A stretch of 40,448 nt of DNA from Candidatus Phyllobacterium onerii (GTDB lineage: Bacteria; Pseudomonadota; Alphaproteobacteria; Rhizobiales; Rhizobiaceae): contig NZ_JAQMHX010000026.1 of assembly GCF_028331445.1 (NCBI RefSeq), positions 1 to 40,448 on the forward strand. Direction: 5' to 3'. A program made the translations under genes and the position numbers. The notes under the pieces were generated by a model that saw only the letters and a program-made list of their open reading frames with translations, was not told the DNA's origin and ran no database searches. Of the stretch, positions 1 to 8,546 are shown piece after piece. Every line of letters begins with the position of its first letter. Within the stretch, counting starts at the first letter, position 1.

Positions 1-1129
1 CAGTTGTTGTACTGTAATAGCAATCGACATTTTGGTGTTAAACAAAACGTAAAATCTATAATATTATCATATAATTAGATTGAATTTGGTGGCTTTTGCT
101 ACATAATTCCGTAATTTCCATAGCCAAAGGGTAAGCCGCTAACCCACAAAAACGTAGCTTCTAAATCTTGGTTGCAATTGTAGATGTAAATCTACTCAGT
201 AAAAAGCCGACCAAGATATGCAATGTCAATTGGATATTAACGCAAGATAGGCATCGGTCGGCGTCGAGTTCAACAACATCGTTGTGCTCTCGGACCAGTC
301 CTACCAAACAGAGTTCGAACGCGACCGCGGCACGGGATAATGGGATCTATGGTTTCGCTCTTTTCAAGGCCCCCATACTGTCTGCTTCCCGGGATTGGCT
401 GGGACTATTCAAAAACCGCTTTGAAGGCGCAAAGCAGCCGTTAAATGCATTGATCACGAATAGCCTGTTCTGGCGCACAGCGGCCATCACATCGACGCGA
501 GTGCTTAAACTCCTGAACCGTCGAGGTGCTTCGTGTCCTCGCCTTCCCAAGGTGGGGCATAGTACGATCCAGATTGGCAGAGGGCATCGGCAAGCACTTC
601 GCCTAAATCAATCTCCATCCGGGATCTCCACTTTCGAACGATGATTTCCATTTCTGCTTTGCCAATACATTAGTAGATACTGACTGTGCGCGATAAACTG
701 TTTACCTTGTGCCAGGACTGATACCCAAAGGTCGGGTAATATATTCCCGGCTTACTCATTTACGGCCGTCGGTACGATGCAATCTAACTGCGGCAAATCT
801 AAACGCGTCAGTCGGGTTTGCATTGCAGCAACGCTAAGCCATCCATGCCATTCTAGAATTCGGACCCGAAGATGACGTGAGTTGGTGGACTGATCATCTG
901 ATAAGCACTCAATTTTTATGGTTTAATCATTCAGCTTTTGCGTAACCTTTAGTCACCAGACAGATTAAAGATACTTTGAATGAAAGATGGGAACCGATGA
1001 TTTTTGACTAGCGTACTGAATGCTATTGCCTGGCTGCAACATTCTCAAATCGGATGATGGGGTACACACACAATCCGATCTACGAAACGGTTGTGGGTGG
1101 TGCCTAAAAGATGCCTGGAGAACTCAACG
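1..1129. other. Long spacer without a convincing gene
   Basis: The first ~240 bases are AT-rich, and the rest is of mixed composition. Open frames on both strands are short, have no ribosome binding site and show no recognisable domain. A plus-strand frame at about 265-345 reads like protein for roughly 25 codons and then stops, so decayed coding sequence is possible. The only candidate with a good ribosome binding site is the tiny minus-strand frame at 505-618, listed separately. Confidence 0.5.
505..618 (-). CDS. Possible 37-residue small protein
   Basis: A minus-strand ATG at 618 is preceded by GTGGAG with a 7-base spacer, a good ribosome binding site, and the frame runs 37 codons to a TAA. 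The product would be small and acidic, with a Tyr/Pro/Trp-containing middle and no membrane segment. I do not recognise a family. It stands alone in a spacer that otherwise looks decayed, so it may be the start of a broken gene rather than a working small protein. Support rests only on the start signal. Confidence 0.22.
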   Translation of the reverse strand: MEIDLGEVLADALCQSGSYYAPPWEGEDTKHLDGSGV

Positions 1130-1273
1130 GTGGCAAAGCTTGTTTCGCTAATTGTGCTTATATGGGCTCCGGTCGTTCTCGCGGCGGTTATCGCATTTGG
1201 CTTGCTGCGGAGACGGAGTTTAAAAAAGCGCCGCACACAAGCACCCGCTCCGAAGAAGCCGGAAAATAAATGA
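1130..1273 (+). CDS. Small single-pass membrane protein (47 aa)
   Basis: A GTG start at 1130 lies 9 bases after GGAG (1117-1120). The product has one strongly hydrophobic stretch at about residues 4-25, rich in Leu, Ile, Val and Ala with a Trp-Ala-Pro near its middle. A highly basic tail follows (RRR, KKRR) and ends in a Pro/Lys-rich segment. This gives a one-helix inner-membrane protein with a cytoplasmic basic tail by the positive-inside rule. An upstream in-frame start at 1091 would add 13 residues but has a worse start signal. No family is recognised. The neighbourhood is gene-poor, so function is unknown. Confidence 0.42.
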   Translation: MAKLVSLIVLIWAPVVLAAVIAFGLLRRRSLKKRRTQAPAPKKPENK

Positions 1274-1916
1274 CAACCGCTTTCGTCCTCCAAAAGTGGA
1301 AAGAGGGGCACCAAGCACGGCAAGTGCTGAGACAGGAATAATGCCTTGATCAGAACCAGCGGCCGAACCCGTAGTTTCCTATATTCACCTCAGGAAGTTC
1401 TCGCGCACGGTACTCGTGCCGCCACGACTCCTTGATTTATTAGTCCACCGCATTACCGACGATAGGGCACGCCATGCATGCCCGGCGCCGCGCTTGCAGC
1501 CATGAATCTGGCTCCGTACCCACCAACGTTTTTTACACAAGGTGGCCGGCCGGCACTCCGTGCTCAAGATTATCACAAAGGTTGCGACCCTACTGCCGAG
1601 CGTCAGATTTTCAGGCGAAGCCGAGCTTCAAACACTATAAGCCAGAAGTTCCTGCTGGTGTTTAGCGGTTGAAGAGTATTCGATGCTTCATCGCAACAAA
1701 TGCGGGCAAATAATGCCTTTGGGTTTGGCCGCCAAGTTCTGGCGCTATGCTTTGCCGTCGGTCGCGTATAAGTGATCCTGTCGGCTCAGTACTCTCCACA
1801 ATGTAATTTTTTGCGCGCGTCATGTAACCGTTACGTACTGTGCGAAATCAGCTGTATGTGCTCGAACATTCTTAATCGGCATTGTTCTTTTATCAGCTTT
1901 ACGAGAGGTGACGATA
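1274..1916. other. Spacer upstream of the AraC-type gene
   Basis: About 640 bases with only short overlapping frames and no domain I can recognise. The part just before 1917 must hold the promoter and leader of the AraC-type regulator. A ribosome binding site GAGAGG sits at 1903-1908. I see no clear -35/-10 pair or repeat. Confidence 0.5.
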
Positions 1917-3128
1917 ATGAACGTTCCATATCCTCAAGTCTCAGTGCGAAGATCCGCCACTTCTGAGTGTGCATTTGCTGAGGCAAAGACACCACGCGGC
2001 ATGGGTTACGGTCCTGCATCGGGCAGAAATCCTGATGCATACGGGGAGGTTCCGGCTCATCGGGATACACAGCCAGCCACCCATACCGAAGCCCACAGCG
2101 CGGCAATTTCCGTATTTGAATTGAATGTTGACAAGCTGCCTGAAGAATCTCGGTTCGATGCTTGGCGTCGCAACTTTGCTCCCATGGTTGAGCTAACAGG
2201 GGTGGACAATGATCCAGCTCCTTTCGTTGGAAAGCAGAGAATGTGGGATCTGGGTCCCATCGCCCTTACCCATATCAAAACGAACGAGCTGAACTTTGCG
2301 AGCGTTCGTGGCCATACACGGCGCGACCCACTTGACCATTGGGCCGTGACCCTCGTGCTTAGAGGAACCACCGAAACGTCGATCTCCTCCCGGTCCTTCC
2401 GCGGAGGTGCGGGAGTTGTACAGGTCCATCCTCTTGGCGGGTCCTTCGAGGGATCCGTTACTGACAGCGAAATGCTGATCTTGTTCGTTCCGCGTGACTT
2501 CTGCCAGGAGGTGGCGCGTGTGCTGGGCGCGATAGAGTTCTCGACGATCGACACGGGCATGGGCCAGTTGTTATCAGATTTCCTGCTTGGTCTTGCGAAA
2601 AGGCTTGCGAACCTCGAGGTCACCGATCTGGGTAATCTCGCGGCTGCGACCAAGGCTATGATTCTTGCATGTGCGTCACCGACTGCTGACCGCATTCAAG
2701 AAGCGGAAGAACCCATTTCGATGGTGCTTCTGCAGAGGGCACGACGCCTTTTGCAGCGCAAACTATTTGATGCTGATTTCCGCATCGACGGCGTTGCCCG
2801 CGAACTTGGTGTCTCGCGCACACGGCTATATAGGTTGTTCGAACCCTATGGCGGTGTCGCCCATTACCTGCAGCGCCGACGTCTCATTGACGCGCATGCA
2901 GTCCTTGCGGATCCTTGCGATCAACGTCGGATCGTAGATATCGCCGAACAGCGCTGCTTTACCGACGGCGCAGAGTTTAGTCGGGCATTCAGACGCGAGT
3001 TCGGCTACACACCGAGCGATGTTAGGACCGGTATCCATGGCGGTCTGCCGAATCGGCCCGCCACCGATCTCGCCGCGAACAAACCGGAAGAGCGATTTGG
3101 CCTGCTCTTGCGCAAACTTCACGGATAA
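1917..3128 (+). CDS. AraC-family transcriptional regulator
   Basis: A 403-residue DNA-binding regulator. After a poorly conserved ~70-residue N-terminal stretch comes a sensor domain of the AraC-binding-like type (about residues 75-250; segments such as FDAWRRNFAP and VTLVLRG resemble FeaR-like regulators). A C-terminal double helix-turn-helix follows (about 275-375), with first helix-turn-helix DFRIDGVARELGVSRTRLYR and the family signature FSRAFRREFGYTPSDVR. ATG 1917 is chosen over the in-frame GTG at 1908 because GAGAGG at 1903-1908 is correctly spaced for the ATG. It lies 175 bases upstream of and co-oriented with the exported P450 gene, making it the likely local activator. Its inducer cannot be read from the sequence. 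Confidence 0.9.
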   Translation: MNVPYPQVSVRRSATSECAFAEAKTPRGMGYGPASGRNPDAYGEVPAHRDTQPATHTEAHSAAISVFELNVDKLPEESRFDAWRRNFAPMVELTGVDNDPAPFVGKQRMWDLGPIALTHIKTNELNFASVRGHTRRDPLDHWAVTLVLRGTTETSISSRSFRGGAGVVQVHPLGGSFEGSVTDSEMLILFVPRDFCQEVARVLGAIEFSTIDTGMGQLLSDFLLGLAKRLANLEVTDLGNLAAATKAMILACASPTADRIQEAEEPISMVLLQRARRLLQRKLFDADFRIDGVARELGVSRTRLYRLFEPYGGVAHYLQRRRLIDAHAVLADPCDQRRIVDIAEQRCFTDGAEFSRAFRREFGYTPSDVRTGIHGGLPNRPATDLAANKPEERFGLLLRKLHG

Positions 3129-3303
3129 CGCCAGCGTAGTGCCTAGATTGACCGCATCCGGATTTTGGGACGCTCGGCCTAAAGGCGGGATTCCCTACCT
3201 AATAACTCATAACCTGAATGTGCTATAGCCCCCAGTATCAATCGTCAAATGCGATGAACCTGCATGCTTGCGGACACCAGCGTAGGTAAGGGAGGATTTT
3301 GCT

Positions 3304-4851
3304 ATGAAACGCAGGACTTTTCTCACGGGGAGCGCTACCTCGGTGGCGGCACTATCAGCGCAACCAGTACTAGCCCACTATAACCCTCCGTTAAATGATC
3401 CACCATCGCCTAGTGAATTTGCAGCAACAGCTGCTCGTTTACGCGCCCAATTCATGAAAGATTTTGACCCAGCCTATATCGAGAACGTGATCGTTCCGCA
3501 TTTCCTGGTGAGCGTTTTTGAGGGTGAGCGGTCGTTTCTTCCGATGATTGATCTTGCACTCACGAAGGAGAACGCTCTTCCCAACGATTTATGGGGTCTT
3601 CTCAGCCCGACATGGAGGCCCGCGCCGGAAGATGGCGTGACAGTATTTCTTCAAGGATTGGAGAAGCGAGGACCGGATAACCGTCGCAAGAGGATTTACA
3701 TGTCGGCGGTAACGCCAGATCTCTATCGTGAAAAGTATGGCGGCAAGGTTACAGCGTTTTTTGACCAGTTAATGTCCGAAGCCAATGCGGGACGGCCGCT
3801 GATGCGCGTCTACCTGAATTCGTTTTGGGATCTGTACTGGGATTTGCATCTGGGCGTCTCGGGTGACGAGATACCGGAGCGTGTCCGTCAAATAGGCGAG
3901 AGTTTCAACACGGTTCTCGCTTACCGAGACCCAACGACGCGCATCGTCTACGAAAATTATATGATCGTGCGATCCCATCTCGACTTCTTGAAATCATGGA
4001 TCGATGAAAAGCTCGCCGATATCACGTCAGGAAAGACCACAGATCCGGAAAAGACGTTTGCGTGGTACTGGATCAAGAACGGCGAAGAGAGCGCGTATTT
4101 CAATCACAAGGACGTGGTGTTCGAATGCTTTCACAACTTCGTGGCATTCAGTCAGTGGGGCAATACCATTTACAATATCATGCTCCGTCTGGCCAATGGT
4201 GTGGGTGACCCGGATATCAAGGCTTCTTTCAAGCAAACCATGGAGGGTGATCCGGACAACGCAGACGGTGCCCCATTCACGCCTCTCGAGGCATTCGTCA
4301 TGGAGTTGTTCCGGCTGATTTCGCCAAATGGCGGCAGCATTTCTGCGCTTGGAGAAACACAAACGCCACAATTCGACCGACACGGTTACATCATCAGTCC
4401 CCACACCTCGACGAGCGTGGACCCCGTGCACTGGACGAACCCCAAAAAATTTGATCCTTCACGATATAAGGATGCTCCTACGAGCGCCGATATCGATGAA
4501 GCCAAAGCCAAGCAGATCGGTTTTGCCAAATGCCCATTCGACTTGACATCGTTCGATGTGAAAGACGGTCGCAAGGCTGCGCTGCACAACAGTGGGTTCG
4601 GTACTGTTTTCGGTGTCGCTGACGGTAAGCAGCTCCCCGTCTGCGACTATGCAGGCTTTGCGCCTTTTGGCTTTGGTTATCGTCGCTGTCCGGGCGAGCA
4701 ATTGACCATTCAAGCCTTTGAAGATTTTCTGCGAAAGGTTTCGAAAGACAAGATCGAGTTCATGAAACTCAATATTGCCAACCCTGAGCCGCTGCCGATC
4801 GGGCCAACAACGGTGATTGGTGATGATATCGGTTTTGCACGCGTCGTATAG
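3304..4851 (+). CDS. Cytochrome P450 with a Tat export signal
   Basis: A 515-residue heme-thiolate monooxygenase-type protein. The family signatures are clear: the K-helix ExxR as E334-L-F-R337, a PERF-like segment PKKFDPSRY (380-388), and the heme-binding loop FGFGYRRCPG with Cys462 as the expected axial ligand. Unusually, it begins with a twin-arginine signal (RRTFL at residues 3-7, a hydrophobic Ala/Ser-rich core, and a cleavage-like VLA-HY near residue 24), predicting export of the folded heme protein. Bacterial P450s are normally cytoplasmic, so the redox partner is unclear and no ferredoxin or reductase lies nearby. Alternatively the enzyme uses peroxide or acts as an isomerase. GGAGG at 3291-3295 supports this start. 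The following gene, 30 bases downstream, also has a Tat signal and is probably co-transcribed. Substrate unknown. Confidence 0.88.
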   Translation: MKRRTFLTGSATSVAALSAQPVLAHYNPPLNDPPSPSEFAATAARLRAQFMKDFDPAYIENVIVPHFLVSVFEGERSFLPMIDLALTKENALPNDLWGLLSPTWRPAPEDGVTVFLQGLEKRGPDNRRKRIYMSAVTPDLYREKYGGKVTAFFDQLMSEANAGRPLMRVYLNSFWDLYWDLHLGVSGDEIPERVRQIGESFNTVLAYRDPTTRIVYENYMIVRSHLDFLKSWIDEKLADITSGKTTDPEKTFAWYWIKNGEESAYFNHKDVVFECFHNFVAFSQWGNTIYNIMLRLANGVGDPDIKASFKQTMEGDPDNADGAPFTPLEAFVMELFRLISPNGGSISALGETQTPQFDRHGYIISPHTSTSVDPVHWTNPKKFDPSRYKDAPTSADIDEAKAKQIGFAKCPFDLTSFDVKDGRKAALHNSGFGTVFGVADGKQLPVCDYAGFAPFGFGYRRCPGEQLTIQAFEDFLRKVSKDKIEFMKLNIANPEPLPIGPTTVIGDDIGFARVV

Positions 4852-4881
4852 CTGCAACAAACTGATGGTCCGGGAGGCATC

Positions 4882-5214
4882 GTGAACAGACGAACTTTCT
4901 TGTCGACCCTGATTGGCGCGGTCACTTTTGCGGCGATTACCAAATCGTTGCCAGTTCTAGCCTTGCCGATGGCGGACGTCGAACCGATAACCTCCGATTC
5001 GGAGCAAGATGAAAGCGCGAAGGGTCACGCCCCTGATGGCACGCCTGTCGAACTAGCGCAGCGACGCAGTTCTTCGCGGCGTTATAGCAACTCGCGGCGT
5101 CGGCAGAATCGCAGGCACCATCGCCGTACTAGACGGCGGCGTGTTTGCCGGACATATCGCGATGTCTGGGGGCGGAGACGCCGTCGCTGTCGTTGGGTCT
5201 ATTCTCGGCGATGA
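4882..5214 (+). CDS. Small Arg-rich Tat-signal protein
   Basis: A 110-residue protein with a GTG start at 4882, preceded by GGGAGG at 4872-4877. Residues 1-28 form a twin-arginine signal (NRRTFLST, a hydrophobic core, then VLALP). An acidic linker follows (about 32-50). From about residue 60 to the end the protein is dominated by Arg with scattered Tyr, Trp, His and two Cys. Proteins of this design are often annotated protamine-like in rhizobia, and their function is not known. The extreme charge suggests binding to an anionic partner such as envelope polysaccharide, phospholipid or nucleic acid. It sits 30 bases after the exported P450 and carries a signal of the same type, which suggests they act in the same compartment. 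Confidence 0.72.
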   Translation: MNRRTFLSTLIGAVTFAAITKSLPVLALPMADVEPITSDSEQDESAKGHAPDGTPVELAQRRSSSRRYSNSRRRQNRRHHRRTRRRRVCRTYRDVWGRRRRRCRWVYSRR

Positions 5215-5815
5215 CAGGTGAGGCAACGGTGTGGGAGCCGCGTCCCACGCATGCGAGGGAGGAATGGAACTTTTGGCCAATGATGTCATCACCTTGGAGC
5301 GTGCGACGGGCGCTGAAAATGGCACGTTGTGATTGGCTGCGTAGTCTCGCTGGCACCATCCATCCGTTAACGTAGCACCTCGACTTCGGCGTAATGCACA
5401 CAGTCTACAAAGCATAATCTGGAGGTTTGGCCAAATGTGACTGGCGTCTGGTTCTGGCGCAACGGCGACCTCAGCGTGGTCGTCTGCAATGTCTGCTTTC
5501 AGGTGGTGGCAAAACTGACCTCAACGGCCGACATGAGGGGGCATAGCAGCCGTTCGATTGGCTCCCTTGCGGTCTAGAATGAAGTATCGACCTGGATTGT
5601 ACTCTTTTAAACTACAATCAAAAAAGCCTGAATTTGCCTATTATCGGCATTTTCAAAGGAAGGGTTGCTGGCAGCTTCTGCAATTGAACAGGCCGCGAAA
5701 AGATTTCAGTGGGGTCGTGGGTTAGATACTTCTCAATGCGAGGCAAATGCGGTGTCCCTGGCTGCCATATCGGTGTAGCTTTTTGTCAAACGATTCTCCG
5801 ATTTGATCTGTATCC
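5215..5815. other. Spacer with a repeat copy and one weak small frame
   Basis: No convincing gene in 600 bases. One weak candidate starts with GTG at 5437, behind TGGAGG but with a long spacer, and gives 46 codons to a TAG at 5575-5577. Its product has a hydrophobic middle, but support is thin. The AT-rich stretch from 5616 carries a repeat that is found again near 27.1 kb. Confidence 0.45.
5616..5690 (+). repeat. Dispersed repeat, copy 1
   Basis: The core CTATTATCGGCATTTT (5638-5653) is identical to 27103-27118. Similarity extends to both sides: AATCAAAAA lies 22-23 bases before the core in both copies, and AAAG-N-AA...TTGCTG follows it. Both copies are on the plus strand in gene-free DNA. 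They may be remnants of a small mobile element or conserved ends of an insertion. No terminal inverted repeats could be assigned. Confidence 0.5.
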
Positions 5816-6496
5816 ATGGAAACTTCGCTCTATCTGCCGGTAAAAAGCTTTCTTGAAAAGGCAGGTTACGTCGTCAAGGGCGAGGTTGGCGGCTGCGATC
5901 TTGTCGGCCTCAGTAATGACGATCCGCCGGTTGTCGTGGTCGCCGAGCTAAAATTGAGTTTCAATCTGGAGCTCATTTTGCAGGCGGTCGACCGGTCGAC
6001 CATTTCAAACGAGGTCTGGATCGCTGCCCGGATATCGTCCAGCGGCAGAGGTCGTCAAGCCGACAAACGCTACCGCAACCTCTGCCGCAGGCTTGGCGTT
6101 GGTATGCTGGGCATTTCCGATGCCGGCGAGGTCAGCGTCATCGTTAATTCCATATCACCAATGCCGCGGACCGATCCAAAGCGGCGTTCGCGGCTTATGC
6201 GCGAACACCAGAAACGACGCGGAGATCCGGTGCCTGGTGGTAGTACCCGCACGCCAATTATGACGGCATATCGGCAGCAGGCGCTTGCCTGTGCGGCAAC
6301 TCTGACGGCAGGACCGCTGCGAGTGCGTGATATGAGAACCAACGTACCGGACGCGGGCAAGATATTGCTTTCAAATGTTTATGGCTGGTTTGAGCGCCTC
6401 GATAGGGGCGTCTATGCGTTGACAGAAGCTGGCCGCATCGCGCTGCAGCGATGGCCGCAGCCGGATGTGCAGGGCGCCAGTAACCCTGGCATTTGA
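5816..6496 (+). CDS. DUF2161 family PD-(D/E)XK nuclease-like protein
   Basis: A 226-residue protein whose N-terminal ~120 residues match the DUF2161 family: the opening SLYLPVKSFLEKAGY, then GEVGGCDLVGL, then VVVVAELKLSF. The pattern E23, D28, E44-x-K46 and a later Q56-x-x-D-R looks like the metal-binding core of PD-(D/E)XK nucleases, so nucleic-acid cleavage is plausible. Database names such as phosphodiesterase are not proof. The C-terminal part (about 145-215) resembles a winged-helix segment ending in a repressor-like YALTEAGRIAL. Family members are usually single genes with no fixed partner, and here too it is isolated. The start signal is weak, but ATG 5816 begins exactly where the family alignment would. 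Confidence 0.85.
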   Translation: METSLYLPVKSFLEKAGYVVKGEVGGCDLVGLSNDDPPVVVVAELKLSFNLELILQAVDRSTISNEVWIAARISSSGRGRQADKRYRNLCRRLGVGMLGISDAGEVSVIVNSISPMPRTDPKRRSRLMREHQKRRGDPVPGGSTRTPIMTAYRQQALACAATLTAGPLRVRDMRTNVPDAGKILLSNVYGWFERLDRGVYALTEAGRIALQRWPQPDVQGASNPGI

Positions 6497-6807
6497 GCGT
6501 TGGTTGTTCATTCCGAATGTGCGTTAGAGAAGATCGCGCCTCGCCCTATGCATCGTTTGTGCCGGATCTGCCGCCGCTCCGTGCTTCGAAAATCGCATAA
6601 TGCCTCATTTGGAACTGCAGGTTGTGGGTCACAGTTTCGCCATTGGGTCAGGCGGACTGTCTGGATGCCAGCCACGCCGTCCTTGTCGACTCGAACACAA
6701 AGTTGTTGCCGCATGGACAGCTACGGTTGGCGATTTGTCCACATTGGGAAAGACGCTCTTCGGATTGATGGAAGACCAAAGCCGACCGTGGACCTGTTTA
6801 TCGTCTA
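6497..6807. other. Spacer between convergent genes
   Basis: About 310 bases between the ends of the DUF2161 gene and the quinone oxidoreductase gene. Open frames here are short, overlapping and lack start signals. The only notable element is the repeat at 6581-6619, matched again at 38238-38276. I did not find a U-tract terminator. Confidence 0.5.
6581..6619 (+). repeat. 39-bp repeat with TCGCATAATG core, copy 1
   Basis: By eye, 31 of 39 positions match the copy at 38238-38276, in the same orientation. The shared block includes TCGCATAATG followed by CTC. TCGCATAA resembles one arm of Xer/dif-type recombination sites, but the other arm is not convincing, so a recombination role is only a suggestion. 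Confidence 0.5.
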
Positions 6808-7776
6808 TTATGCAATCAACAGCAGCTTGCCGGTTGTGGCCCGGCTTTCCATGTCGGTATGCGCCCGAGCGGCTTCAGCAAGCGCATAGACGCCGCCGAT
6901 CTTCAACGTCAGCGAACCGTCTTCGATCCAGCCAAAAAGCCGCTGCACGCGGGCGCGAAAGAGTTCGGGCGTGTGGATGTGGTCGAAAAAGATCGCGTAG
7001 CCGATCTTGATGCTTTTGGGCAGGCTCATGATGTCCAATGGACCGGGGCCACCGAGCACCGGCCCGTACCAGCAGAACGTACCGGAGCGGCGGAGCGAAT
7101 CAAGTGAGCCCTGGAACGTTTTGGGGCCCGAACCGTCATAGACAACATTAACGCCTTCCCCCCCGGTCAGGTGGAGGACGTCCTCTGCGAACTGTCCCCC
7201 GGTATCGACGACGACGTGATCGGCACCAGCTTCCTTTGCTGCCGCGATCTTGTCTTCCGACGAGACGCGTCCAATCACGCGTCCGCCCCTCAACTTTATG
7301 ATCTGGGTCAGTAGAAGGCCTAACCCACCGGCAGCCGCATGAACGAGAGCGATGTCCTCCGGCTGCACAGGATAGAAGTCGGTGGCAAAGTGACTAGCGG
7401 TCAGACCCTGCATCATGACTGATGCGGCCGTACGATCGTCGATGGCGTCGGGAATTTTAACAAGTGAATCTGCCAAAATGGAATGGCGCTGGGCATAGCT
7501 TCCGGGTGCGTAGACCCAGGCAACCCGATCTCCGACTGCAAAACCGTCGACCCCATTGCCGACGGATAACACGCGCCCCGCGCCTTCAACGCCGAGAATT
7601 TTCGGATTCGGCATCTCAGTCCACGCCATGCCTTGGCGCACCCCAATGTCCATGAAGTTCACACCGGCGGCGGCGACTTCGACGACGGCATGTCCCGGCA
7701 TCACCACCGGATCTGGGCGATCGACGAATTCCATCACGTCGGTGCCTCCGACTTTTTTCATAACCACGGCTTTCAT
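6808..7776 (-). CDS. Quinone oxidoreductase, zinc-independent MDR family
   Basis: A 322-residue NAD(P)H-dependent reductase of the medium-chain dehydrogenase/reductase superfamily, quinone reductase (Qor) type. Visible features are the N-terminal GroES-like domain with GVNFMDIGVRQG (38-49) and GVEGAGRV (62-69), and the nucleotide-binding AAAGGLG (147-153). The Cys/His zinc ligands of alcohol dehydrogenases are absent. It probably reduces quinones or enone/aldehyde electrophiles in the cytoplasm using NADPH. A strong AAAGGAG ribosome binding site precedes ATG 7776. It lies 50 bases downstream of a TetR-family gene on the same strand, the usual arrangement for an electrophile-induced repressor and its target enzyme. 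Confidence 0.9.
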   Translation of the reverse strand: MKAVVMKKVGGTDVMEFVDRPDPVVMPGHAVVEVAAAGVNFMDIGVRQGMAWTEMPNPKILGVEGAGRVLSVGNGVDGFAVGDRVAWVYAPGSYAQRHSILADSLVKIPDAIDDRTAASVMMQGLTASHFATDFYPVQPEDIALVHAAAGGLGLLLTQIIKLRGGRVIGRVSSEDKIAAAKEAGADHVVVDTGGQFAEDVLHLTGGEGVNVVYDGSGPKTFQGSLDSLRRSGTFCWYGPVLGGPGPLDIMSLPKSIKIGYAIFFDHIHTPELFRARVQRLFGWIEDGSLTLKIGGVYALAEAARAHTDMESRATTGKLLLIA

Positions 7777-7826
7777 AACTTCTCCTTTTCTTGACTGATT
7801 GTTCCAAAATTGGCCAAAATTTTTAG

Positions 7827-8393
7827 CTAGTCAATCGCGCGAAGCGCCAGGCGTCCGAGGGATTTCAACTGCTTCCGGCTTGCGCCGCTGCGTGCGGCGA
7901 TGCGGATGCCCGCGACGCTAGCAAAAAGGAAATCTGCCATCTCGTCGGAGGACAACGTTCCGCTTATATCGCCCGCGGCTCGAGCCTCGTCCAAGCGCTG
8001 GCGCGTGGCGTGCATCAGACGTCGGTCCGCGGTTTGATAAATGTGTGTGAGTTCTGCACGGCTTTGGCCGAACTCGCAAATGGAACTGATGCCGAGGCAG
8101 GCTTGCTCCGCTGTTTCTACCACGCGGTCCATCATCGCCTGGATACTATCGACTGCGCGCGGTTCCTTGCGCAGCATTACGAGGTGTGCATTGGTTTCTT
8201 CTGTCGAATAGCGCTCCACGGCGAGGCAGTAAAGCTTCCACTTGTCGCCGAAAGTGTCATAGAGGCTCTGCCTCCCGATCTTCATGGCGCGCACAAGCAT
8301 GTCCGTGGATGTGCCGTGGAAGCCATGCTCGCGAAACACGCCGATTGCCGCGTCCAGCGCCATTTCTTTATCGAATTCCTTAGTCCGTGCCAT
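7827..8393 (-). CDS. TetR-family transcriptional repressor
   Basis: A 188-residue protein with the TetR N-terminal helix-turn-helix: ALDAAIGVFREHGFHGTSTD then IGRQSLYDTFGDKWKLY (about residues 12-60). The C-terminal ligand-binding half has Cys in ACLGISSICEF and resembles the class regulating quinone- or aldehyde-responsive genes. It is probably a repressor controlling itself and the quinone oxidoreductase 50 bases downstream. No Shine-Dalgarno sequence precedes ATG 8393. Instead a near-consensus promoter ends five bases before it, suggesting a leaderless transcript. The inducer is unknown; an electrophile or quinone is an inference from the neighbour. Confidence 0.9.
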   Translation of the reverse strand: MARTKEFDKEMALDAAIGVFREHGFHGTSTDMLVRAMKIGRQSLYDTFGDKWKLYCLAVERYSTEETNAHLVMLRKEPRAVDSIQAMMDRVVETAEQACLGISSICEFGQSRAELTHIYQTADRRLMHATRQRLDEARAAGDISGTLSSDEMADFLFASVAGIRIAARSGASRKQLKSLGRLALRAID

Positions 8394-8398
8394 ACCGC

Positions 8399-8427
8399 TA
8401 TCTAGGAATAATGGAACGATCTGTCAA
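8399..8427 (-). promoter_or_regulatory. Promoter of the TetR gene, probably leaderless
   Basis: On the minus strand TTGACA (8427-8422) is followed after exactly 17 bases by TAGATA (8404-8399), a near-perfect sigma-70 promoter. Only five bases separate the -10 box from ATG 8393, which would put transcription start at or next to the start codon. No ribosome binding site is present, consistent with leaderless translation. The TetR protein would be expected to bind on or beside this promoter, but I see no clear palindrome. Confidence 0.7.
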
Positions 8428-8546
8428 GAATGACTCTGTGAAGTAGATTAGTCCGGCATGGAAACGCCCCATGGCCCATCATCAGGCAAGCAGAAGGACA
8501 GCATCACGATGCTGCCCTTCTGGGATGGTTCGCGCCGAGAGGCCAG

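Noticed and set aside
168..644. Plus-strand 158-codon open frame
   Set aside because: No ribosome binding site, Ser/Thr/Arg-rich composition typical of out-of-frame translation, no domain recognised.
3019..3228. Small frames around the AraC gene end
   Set aside because: They overlap the well-supported regulator gene in other frames and have no start signal.
5437..5577. 46-codon frame with GTG start
   Set aside because: The purine-rich site is 11 bases away, there is no family match, and the surroundings look non-coding. Mentioned in the spacer entry only.
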